From NCBI GenBank assembly GCA_027296025.1, contig JAPUJU010000260.1, positions 1 through 13,358 of the forward strand: DNA of 13,358 bases. The letters run 5' to 3'. Each line of letters opens with the position of its first letter. Position 1 is the first letter of the stretch. Below, piece by piece: positions 7,275 through 13,358 of the stretch. The stretch is from a bacterium. Its GTDB lineage: Bacteria > Krumholzibacteriota > Krumholzibacteriia > WVZY01. Under the pieces are notes generated by a model. It saw nothing but the letters and a program-made list of their open reading frames with translations, did not search any database and was not told the DNA's origin. Position numbers and translations under genes: made by a program.

Positions 7275-8482
7275 CGAAGCTCGACCCCCACGATGGTAAT
7301 GTCATCCCAGTCATGTCCGGGATGCGCGTGCGTCCTGCTCTCTTTGATCAGCGCCCCGAGAATCTTGTCTCCCTCCCATCTGCGGTGCTCCAACAGCAAC
7401 TCTTTCATGAGTGCATCATCGAACTGGACACCTTTCGAATCTACGGCGTCACCGATGCCGTCGGTATGCAGAACGAGCATATCGCCGGCGTCCATCTCCA
7501 GTACGACTTCCGGATCCGACGGGTAGAGTGATTCGTCGACGACACCGAGAATGAATCCATTCGCGCGAACCCGCTCGACCTTCTCGGTCGATCGCCGCAG
7601 AACAAACGGGTGCGGAATTCCGGCGTTCAGAATATGCACCCTCCGGGCGTCCGGTTCGATTACCGCGACCAGTGCGGCAACGAACGTCTCCGCGGGCAGG
7701 CCCCGCGTCAGGACTTGGTTCATCCCGGTCACGATATCGGTCGGGCTGACGTCGTAATTGGTAAACGATGTGAACGCAAACTTGACAACAGCCGTACTGA
7801 GCGCTGCCTGAATTCCGTGACCCGTCGCATCAGCGAGGAGTACCGCTTTGCGGTTGTTCGACAGGGGAATGACGTCGTAGAAATCACCGCCGATATCGAG
7901 CGACGGTTCGTAGCGGGTGCTGAAACAAAGCTGGCCGCTGAACCTCGAGAGATCGGGAAGAAGGCTGCGTTGAAGCTCGCATGCCAGCGACAATTCCTCG
8001 CGGAGCTGCTCGTCGCGCTCGCTCAGCTTGCTGTGCGCAAGCAGGACGGAGTCGAGCTCCCGAATCCTCTCTGTGAGGCTCGCTCGGAGCCCCTTGTTTG
8101 CGACGGCACTTTTCACCACCAGAAGCATCTGGTCGTTGTCCCAGGGTTTTTCTATGTACTGGAAAAGACCGACCTCGTTTATGGCGCGAATTGTGTTCTC
8201 CTTGTCGGCATACCCTGTGAGCATGATTCGTGGAATTTCGGGATACAGTTTCCTGACCTCGAGGAGAAACTCGATCCCGTTCATTTCCGGCATCAGGAAG
8301 TCCGAGATAACAACGTCGACAGGAGACTCGCGCAACAGCGACAGTGCCTCATGCGGCGACTGTGACTGCCGGACGCGGTAGTCGGTCTCGAGGTCGAGGA
8401 AGGCCGCGAGGCTCTGAGTGACAACGGTCTCGTCGTCCACAATCAGTACACTCGGTTTCTTTTCTGGCGTCTCAAGAACCAC
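7271..8482 (-). CDS. Response regulator with REC and PP2C (RsbU/SpoIIE-type) phosphatase domains
   Basis: A 403-residue cytosolic response regulator whose output is a serine/threonine phosphatase rather than a DNA-binding domain. The receiver (about 10-125) has D16-D17, phospho-acceptor D61, T89 and K112. A helical linker (about 130-175) leads to the PP2C domain with metal-binding motifs DIGGDFYD (196-203), DATGHG (218-223), TDGIGD (340-345) and DDITIV (393-398). In known systems such proteins dephosphorylate an anti-sigma-factor antagonist (STAS protein), releasing a sigma factor; no STAS or RsbW-like gene lies in the window. It overlaps the kinase gene by ATGA, so the two form a pair. The start is GTG (8480-8482): an in-frame TGA lies five codons upstream (8495-8497), and no good Shine-Dalgarno is visible, so the start is fixed mainly by the fit of the receiver domain. 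Confidence 0.93.
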   Translation of the reverse strand: MVLETPEKKPSVLIVDDETVVTQSLAAFLDLETDYRVRQSQSPHEALSLLRESPVDVVISDFLMPEMNGIEFLLEVRKLYPEIPRIMLTGYADKENTIRAINEVGLFQYIEKPWDNDQMLLVVKSAVANKGLRASLTERIRELDSVLLAHSKLSERDEQLREELSLACELQRSLLPDLSRFSGQLCFSTRYEPSLDIGGDFYDVIPLSNNRKAVLLADATGHGIQAALSTAVVKFAFTSFTNYDVSPTDIVTGMNQVLTRGLPAETFVAALVAVIEPDARRVHILNAGIPHPFVLRRSTEKVERVRANGFILGVVDESLYPSDPEVVLEMDAGDMLVLHTDGIGDAVDSKGVQFDDALMKELLLEHRRWEGDKILGALIKESRTHAHPGHDWDDITIVGVELR

Positions 8483-8550
8483 GTCTATTACCGATCATGT
8501 TGGCCGTTTGTCGAGAGCAGAAAACAATTCGTCGTGATGGTGAAAGGATC

Positions 8551-9093
8551 TCAATTCGGTGGGAACTTCCCCAGTATCTTGCTGACGGCCCTGTTGATGA
8601 GAGCTTCCGATTGCTCCGGGGAAAGCTCTCCCTGGACCACTCCCGTCGCCCACCCCCGGAAGATCACACGGTTCTGAGCCGGGTTCACAATGTCGACGAC
8701 CAGCGTACCTTCCCGATAAACACTTACGTCAACGTAGGTTTCCGAGCGAGCGCCACGCCAGTAGCCATAATTGTGGGTGATGACATCTTCCTTGTCCGTG
8801 ATGATCAGTTCGTACGTAACAAGCAGCTCGGGGTCGCCGCCGGTCGTTTTGAAGTACCCTTTTGACGCAAGATCACGTTCCACCGCGTTTCGAATACGCG
8901 TGTCATTGAGATCGTTGACCCCATCGCTACCCGCGGTGTCCATCCAGTTGTAGTTCGAATACTGCCTGAAGTTCACCGAGTTATCATAGTCGTGTTTGAC
9001 GATGAGCTGCGAGCTGCATCCGGCAGAGAGCAGGGTGGCGGCAAGGATCGTCGACCCGTAAAACAGCGTGTAGAAAAATTGAACCCGACACAT
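8551..9093 (-). CDS. DUF4136-type lipoprotein
   Basis: A 180-residue probable lipoprotein. A hydrophobic N-terminus ends in ATLLSAGC with the lipidation Cys at 26; the residue at -3 is Ser, slightly off the usual lipobox but common in Gram-negatives. The mature part resembles DUF4136: HDYDNSVNFRQYSNYNW near the start, then DTRIRNAVERDLASKGY, a central beta-rich stretch around YVDVSVYREGTLVVDIV, RVIFRGWATG, and a final helix INRAVSKILGKFP. Such proteins are found in Gram-negative envelopes and their function is not established. TAA is in frame four codons before the ATG, so the start cannot be further upstream. There is no Shine-Dalgarno, and an extended -10 box lies just ahead, suggesting independent, possibly leaderless, expression. 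It lies 217 bp after the RND permease and 68 bp before the response regulator gene, same strand. Confidence 0.82.
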   Translation of the reverse strand: MCRVQFFYTLFYGSTILAATLLSAGCSSQLIVKHDYDNSVNFRQYSNYNWMDTAGSDGVNDLNDTRIRNAVERDLASKGYFKTTGGDPELLVTYELIITDKEDVITHNYGYWRGARSETYVDVSVYREGTLVVDIVNPAQNRVIFRGWATGVVQGELSPEQSEALINRAVSKILGKFPPN

Positions 9094-9099
9094 GTTGAA

Positions 9100-9108
9100 A
9101 TATTAGCA
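9100..9108 (-). promoter_or_regulatory. Candidate extended -10 promoter for the lipoprotein gene
   Basis: On the minus strand the sequence reads TGC then TAATAT, an extended -10 element (TGn plus hexamer), ending 6 nt before the ATG at 9093. Transcription would begin at or next to the start codon. No convincing -35 hexamer is seen at 16-18 bp spacing, which is tolerated with an extended -10. Purely a sequence-pattern call. Confidence 0.35.
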
Positions 9109-9118
9109 CAAGGGCAAG

Positions 9119-9177
9119 CACCGGGGCGGGGAATTCTGGAAGCGGTCTTGGGCGTCTGGTAAAACACACCGGGGCGG
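9119..9177. repeat. 11-bp direct repeat CACCGGGGCGG
   Basis: Two identical copies at 9119-9129 and 9167-9177, starts 48 bp apart, lie upstream of the lipoprotein promoter candidate. They could be binding sites for a regulator or chance in GC-rich sequence. Nothing else ties them to a function. Confidence 0.3.
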
Positions 9178-9310
9178 AAGGTACAGGCCGTTCTGTTCAC
9201 TGCGGCCACGTCTGGTGTATTCGCGACGAGCGACGTACACGACTTTCTGGGCTACTTCACCGTCGGCAGCGATTTCTCAAAGGCAACAGGGTTATCTGCG
9301 CACGGTCGGC

Positions 9311-10711
9311 TCAGTGGGTGGATTCCGTCATATGCTCGTACTCGAAGCCTTTGAAGCGAACGCGGAAAAATAGCGCATAAAGAGCAGGAACCAGCCCGAG
9401 GGTCAACAATGTCGCAAACATGAGTCCGAAAATAATTGCGACGGCCATAGCCTCGAACATCGGACCGCCACCAATCCAGAGGGGAATCAGCCCTCCCATC
9501 GTTGTTGCCGTCGTCAGCAGAATCGGACGCAGCCGCCGCTGCCCCGCTTCGATAATCGCGCGTTGTGGTTCGAGGCCGTTGACCTTGATCTCGATTTCGA
9601 TGCGATCGATGAGCACAATGGCATTGTTGATCACGATTCCGGCTAAGGCGATGACCCCCAGAAACGCGATAAAACCGAGCGGCTGCTGGGTTACGAAGAG
9701 ACCGACGAACACGCCAATCATTCCGAACGGAATAACGAAAAGAATGATGGCCGGCCGGCGAATGGAGTCAAATTGAACAACGAGAAGCAGCACGATTACG
9801 AGAATCGCCATAGGCAGCTTCGCCATGATGGAGTCGTTTGCCTCGCCCGATGATTCGACCTCGCCACCGAGTTCATACTTATATCCGACGGGCCAGGTCT
9901 TGCTTTCCTCTTGCAGCCACTCGTCAAGTTGGCTTGCAATCGCGATGGCATTGAAACCCGATTCGAGCTGCGAGTCAACCGTGACCGTCTTGCGCCGGTC
10001 CCACCGCCAGATGACCGACGGCTGAAAGACGATCTCGGCATCCGCGACTTGCTTCAGCGGGACTGCGCGTCCCGTGGCCTGGACATAGATATTGTGGCTC
10101 TCCAGCTTGCCGAGATCCTTGCGATCCGCGGCGACGGATCGCATTATCACCGGAATTACCTCGTCGTCCTCGCGGTAGGAAGTGATCTCGAGTCCGCTCA
10201 AAATGGATTGTAATGACAGCGCGATATCCTGGCTCGCCAGCCCGGCGCGTTGAGCACGTGCCTGGTTGATACGAATGAACAGCTTCTTCGTCCGCGCCCC
10301 CCAGTTGTCGTCGATGTCTTTCGTCCCGGGGGTCTTCGCCATCTGTAATTTGACGCGGTCGACAATGTCGAAAATAGCGTCGGCTTCCTTGCCGGAAATA
10401 CGAATCCGAACGGGGGCTGTGACCGGCGGACCAAGATACAGCGGCCCGATTTTCGTCTTCAAATCCGGAAAGTTCTCACGGCAGAAATGCTCGAGTTTCG
10501 GAGTGAACTCAAGATCGACGAGGTCACGATCCGTCACGTTGAGCAACATGTACGCGTACTCCGGTGTTTTCTGCTCGGGTGCGTACGAGAGCATGAACCG
10601 CGGTGCCCCCGAGCCCACGAAGGACGCATAGTCCGTGACACCGTCCGTCAGGACATTACCCTCCTCGTCGTACGTTGCCATCATCTCGGACTGGATAAAC
10701 GCTTCTACCGC
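9311..10711 (-). pseudogene. RND efflux permease, C-terminal part, out of frame with N-terminal part
   Basis: This frame holds the second half of the RND permease: the second porter region, then the membrane bundle with LGVIALAGIVINNAIVLID, TTATTMGGLIPLWIGGGP and the final helix GLVPALYALFF, ending at TGA 9311-9313. Homology begins at the codon at 10711. The frame stays open upstream to an ATG at 11011, but those 100 extra codons are a shadow of the N-terminal half and have no RND-like sequence. There is no ribosome binding site at a sensible internal start, so this part cannot be made alone as a normal protein. It joins the upstream part by a one-base frame change and together they give a full-length permease. 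It is either a real disabling mutation or a base lost in sequencing; the sequence cannot tell. Confidence 0.85.
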
Positions 10712-12429
10712 TCGACGACGCCCCGTGTCTTGGACAGCGGCGACCCGAGCGGTAGAAAAAGCTGGGCAGACATGACTTTCTTGTCGTTTGCCGGGAAGAA
10801 AATCGCCGGAATGTAAGGCGCCAGCAGGGTTGCTGAAAAAAACAGAACGAACGCGCCGAGCACCGTGAGAATCGGGACCCGTACGACCACAAGGAGAAAA
10901 CGCCGGTACGCCCGATAGAACTTCGAGTCGTAGTTGGTTGCTGTCTCCATCTTTTTTACCTTCAGGAAAATCACGCAGAACATCGGTGTGATCGTAAGCG
11001 CCAGAAGCCACGAAGAAATCAACGTAATGGTGACAACTTCGAAGATGGGCGACGTGTACTCACCGACCGTTGACTGGGCAAGGTAGATCGGCAGGAACGC
11101 AGCAGCCGTCGTCAACGATGATGTAAGCAGCGGGATGCGCAGCTCGCGCGCGGAGTCAATGGCGGCCCGCGTTGCGTCTTTTCCTTCGCGTATCTGAACC
11201 ATGATCGACTCCGACATCACGATGGCGTTGTCGACAAGCATGCCGAGCGCGATGATCAGCGCGGCCAGTGACATCTGGTCGAGTCCGATATCGAGTATGC
11301 CCATGATCATTATCGCCATGAGCATCGCTGCGGGAATCAGGCTCGCGATGACAAGCCCTGTGCGCAGCCCTAGAAAGATCAACATCACGAGGACCACGAG
11401 AACGATCGCCTGCGATAGGCTTCGGGCGAAGTCCCTGACCTTTTTGTCGACGAAGTCGGGCTGAAAATGCAGAATGTCGAACTCGATTCCGATCGGGTAT
11501 GCCTGTTCGAAGCGGGCGACATTTTCGAGCACGCTGGCCCCGAGAGTGATGATGTTTCCACCCTCACGCAGGCTCACCGCGAGAACGAGTGCGGGCTCAC
11601 CCAGGTATCGCACGGTGCTTTTCGGTGGGTCGACATAGCCCCGGTAGATGTTGGCCACATCACCGAGGTAGACGAGGGCGTTGGTGCCCGGAATACTGAT
11701 GACCGTCTTTCCCAGTTCCTCGACGGATTCGAAGTTTCCGCTGGGTTCGAGCGCGATCTGCTCGTCCTCGGTGAAGACCTCTCCACCGGGAAAAACGATG
11801 TTGCGCGCTGTCAATATGCTGCGCAACTGATACGGGGAGAGGCCGAGCTCCGCGAGGCGCGCACTGTTGAACTCTACGAAAATACGTTCGTCCTGGGTGC
11901 CGTGAATCTCCACCTTGGCAACGTCGGGAATGAGCAGCAGGTCATTTCGAACGTCGTCCGCGACCTCTTTCAGTTCGGCGTAAGTAAACCCGTCGCCTCG
12001 CAACGTGATCATCGAGCCGAAAACATCGCCGAATTCATCGTCGACCGTCGGTCCGATCACGTCGGCGGGAAGGTCCGCCGCGGCCGCCTCTACCTTGCGG
12101 CGCAGGCTGTCCCAGATCGGCCGCATCTCCGAGTAACTCTCCTTGATATCCACGTAGATAATCGACATTCCATTTTTCGACTGGCTTCGAATGACGTCGA
12201 TCTCCGGCATCTCCTGAATACGTTTTTCGAGCTTGTCGGTGACGAGCAGCTCGACGCGTTCCGGACTCGCACCCGGAAATAACGTCAGCACAAGAGCCGT
12301 ACGGATAATGAAACCGGGATCTTCGGCCCGCGGCATCGACCGGTACGTTATCAGCCCTGCGAGCAGGATGATCGCCAGCAGGACGAAAGTTGTCCGCTTT
12401 CGGGTAAGCGCCATCTCGGTAATGCTCAT
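10705..12429 (-). CDS. RND efflux transporter permease, N-terminal part (frameshifted)
   Basis: The first 574 residues of an AcrB-family proton-driven efflux permease of the inner membrane, which works with a periplasmic adaptor and an outer-membrane channel. TM1 is about 13-30, the first porter/docking region follows, then TM2-TM6 with LGMLVDNAIVMSES (395-408). D400 corresponds to the proton-relay Asp407 of AcrB, and the neighbouring Asp408 position is Asn401. The frame stops at TAG 10705-10707, just after the start of the second large periplasmic domain (LPLGSPLSKTRGVVER), where the family continues with VEAF, present in the next frame. The start ATG overlaps the adaptor stop by ATGA and has AGGAG at 12435-12439. 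With one base restored the whole gene (9311-12429) encodes 1039 residues, the usual RND length. Transported substrate unknown. Confidence 0.9.
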   Translation of the reverse strand: MSITEMALTRKRTTFVLLAIILLAGLITYRSMPRAEDPGFIIRTALVLTLFPGASPERVELLVTDKLEKRIQEMPEIDVIRSQSKNGMSIIYVDIKESYSEMRPIWDSLRRKVEAAAADLPADVIGPTVDDEFGDVFGSMITLRGDGFTYAELKEVADDVRNDLLLIPDVAKVEIHGTQDERIFVEFNSARLAELGLSPYQLRSILTARNIVFPGGEVFTEDEQIALEPSGNFESVEELGKTVISIPGTNALVYLGDVANIYRGYVDPPKSTVRYLGEPALVLAVSLREGGNIITLGASVLENVARFEQAYPIGIEFDILHFQPDFVDKKVRDFARSLSQAIVLVVLVMLIFLGLRTGLVIASLIPAAMLMAIMIMGILDIGLDQMSLAALIIALGMLVDNAIVMSESIMVQIREGKDATRAAIDSARELRIPLLTSSLTTAAAFLPIYLAQSTVGEYTSPIFEVVTITLISSWLLALTITPMFCVIFLKVKKMETATNYDSKFYRAYRRFLLVVVRVPILTVLGAFVLFFSATLLAPYIPAIFFPANDKKVMSAQLFLPLGSPLSKTRGVVER

Positions 12430-13358
12430 TGCTTCTCCTGTGGAAATACGAAGCGGACCCGTTGACCGTCGATAAGGCGCGTCACACCGGCCGTGACGAC
12501 GAACTCGCCGTCGTTGAGGCCTTGTGATATCTCGATGCCCCCACCCGTAATGCCGGCTGTTGTGACTTCGCGGCGCTTCACGACACCGATCCCCGGCTCA
12601 CCGCTCGGCTCGACGATGTAGACGAAGCGGCCGTCCCGGTCCTCGCCGACCGCGACCGAGCGCACCGTGTACCGGTCTGCACCGCTCCCTTCGAAACGGA
12701 AGCTTACCTCGGCCGCCATTCCGGATCGCATCGCCTCGAGCGAACCCTCGACCACGACCGTCACGGGGTACGTCGTGGCCATGCCGGTTGCGGCGACGCC
12801 AACCTCTGTGACCTTGCCGGAAATCTGCTGTCCCGGAAGCGCATCGAATTCGACCGACACGTCGTCGCCTTCGCGGATTCGCGCGATGAGGATCTCCGGG
12901 ATTGCAACTTCGACTTCGATTTTCGCCTCACCGGTCAAAAGAACGATTTCTTGCCCGGTCCGAACGTTTTCGTTTACTTCTACCGAAACCCTGGCCACGT
13001 TTGCGGCGATAGGCGAAAGAAGACGGGTGTATCGCAACTGATTCCGCGCGAGATCGAGTTTCTTGTCGATCGATTCGACATTTGCTGACTCCGATTCCTG
13101 GGCGGCGCGCGCATTGTCCAGGTCTTGCTTCGAGGCGTTCCGTGCTTCGTACAGGTCGCGCACTCGCACATAGTTGTTGGATGCCTGCCGTTCGGACGCT
13201 TTGGCGCTCAAGAGCGATGCTTCGGCATCCTGCACCTGCAGATCGTAGTTTTCCGGATCCAGCTCTGCAAGCAACTGCCCGGCGCGTACTCGCGTGCCGA
13301 CGCTCACGGGGACGCGACGGATCGTACCGTCCACCTTAAAACTCATCCGGGATTCCAC
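12426..13358 (-). CDS. RND efflux periplasmic adaptor (membrane fusion protein), 5' partial
   Basis: The C-terminal 310 residues of an AcrA/HlyD-type adaptor that bridges an inner-membrane RND pump to an outer-membrane channel. The frame runs off the window edge, so the GTG at 13356-13358 is not the real start; the signal peptide/lipobox and first strands are missing. In order: first lipoyl half (VPVSVGTRVRAGQLLAELD), a long helical hairpin rich in A, Q, E and R, second lipoyl half (YTRLLSPIAANVARVSVEVN), a beta-barrel (IEVEVAIPEILIARIREGD) and a membrane-proximal domain ending in GVTRLIDGQRVRFVF. Its stop overlaps the permease start by ATGA, so both are made from one message. The promoter lies outside the window. 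Confidence 0.9.
   Translation of the reverse strand: MESRMSFKVDGTIRRVPVSVGTRVRAGQLLAELDPENYDLQVQDAEASLLSAKASERQASNNYVRVRDLYEARNASKQDLDNARAAQESESANVESIDKKLDLARNQLRYTRLLSPIAANVARVSVEVNENVRTGQEIVLLTGEAKIEVEVAIPEILIARIREGDDVSVEFDALPGQQISGKVTEVGVAATGMATTYPVTVVVEGSLEAMRSGMAAEVSFRFEGSGADRYTVRSVAVGEDRDGRFVYIVEPSGEPGIGVVKRREVTTAGITGGGIEISQGLNDGEFVVTAGVTRLIDGQRVRFVFPQEKQ
12435..12439 (-). promoter_or_regulatory. Ribosome binding site of the RND permease gene
   Basis: AGGAG on the minus strand lies 5 nt before ATG 12429, inside the end of the adaptor gene. It supports this start and translational coupling of adaptor and permease. Confidence 0.6.

Larger units (their letters stand above)
9094..9310. other. 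217-bp intergenic region between RND permease and lipoprotein genes
   Basis: This is the longest non-coding stretch in the window. It holds the candidate extended -10 box at its lipoprotein end and an 11-bp direct repeat. No hairpin followed by a T-run was found after the permease stop, so no terminator is called. No RNA gene or riboswitch was recognised. Confidence 0.5.

Noticed and set aside
6040..7314. 424-codon open frame on the minus strand overlapping the kinase gene
   Set aside because: Same strand but a different frame from the kinase, Arg-rich, with no motifs; the kinase frame carries all conserved blocks.
8483..8550. Possible sigma-70 promoter ahead of the response regulator gene (TCGACA ... 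TAATAG)
   Set aside because: The -10 matches the consensus at only three of six positions and the spacing is 18 bp; too weak to report as a site.
8973..9209. 78-codon minus-strand open frame across the lipoprotein 5' end
   Set aside because: It overlaps the lipoprotein gene out of frame, and has a low-complexity Pro/Thr/Cys-rich product and no ribosome binding site.
9163..9354. Plus-strand open stretch in the intergenic gap with a protein-like composition
   Set aside because: Bounded by TAA 9160-9162 and TGA 9352-9354, with no ATG, GTG or TTG at a useful place and no ribosome binding site, and it runs antisense into the permease 3' end; most likely chance.
10712..11011. N-terminal 100 codons of the open frame 9311-11011
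   Set aside because: The upstream ATG at 11011 only reads the RND N-terminal half in the wrong frame; real homology begins at 10711.
11467..12282. 271-codon plus-strand open frame opposite the RND permease
   Set aside because: Antisense shadow of a conserved transporter; no recognisable domain.

Overview
The window looks like chromosomal DNA from a Gram-negative bacterium. It has an RND efflux permease with its periplasmic adaptor, a lipoprotein with a lipobox, and a sensor kinase with an exported N-terminal domain. Genes are densely packed, with several ATGA stop/start overlaps, and base composition is moderately GC-rich throughout. The phylum cannot be fixed from the sequence. The 7TM histidine kinase, the REC-PP2C response regulator and the animal-like glutamate dehydrogenase are all commonest in environmental Gram-negative groups (Bacteroidota, Spirochaetota, deltaproteobacterial and related lineages). 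No RNA genes, CRISPR arrays, insertion sequences, attachment sites or origins were seen.

Plus strand, 1-3620: two tandem paralogous polytopic membrane proteins of the GT-C glycosyltransferase type (AftB/GT39-like architecture). The first is cut at its 5' end by the window edge. They are followed, through an ATGA overlap and a consensus Shine-Dalgarno, by a small AhpD/carboxymuconolactone-decarboxylase-like protein with a CxxCxxxH redox motif. The three lie head to tail and look like the end of an operon acting at the envelope.

Minus strand, 3649-8482 (transcribed right to left): a tight three-gene unit of a REC-PP2C (RsbU/SpoIIE-like) response regulator, a 7TM hybrid-fold sensor histidine kinase, and a Glu/Leu/Phe/Val dehydrogenase very similar to mitochondrial-type glutamate dehydrogenase. 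The first two genes overlap by ATGA; the last two are 11 bp apart. This is the most interesting group: a membrane sensor with a probable carbohydrate-type extracellular domain, a phosphatase output module of the partner-switching kind, and a central nitrogen-metabolism enzyme in one transcription unit.

Minus strand, 8551-13358: a 5'-truncated membrane fusion protein, an RND permease split by a single-base frameshift near 10705-10725 (restoring one base gives a normal 1039-residue protein), a 217-bp gap, then a DUF4136-type lipoprotein. The lipoprotein gene appears to have its own extended -10 promoter placed so close to the ATG that the mRNA could be leaderless. The two strands converge at 3620/3649, with no recognisable terminator in the 28 bp between them.
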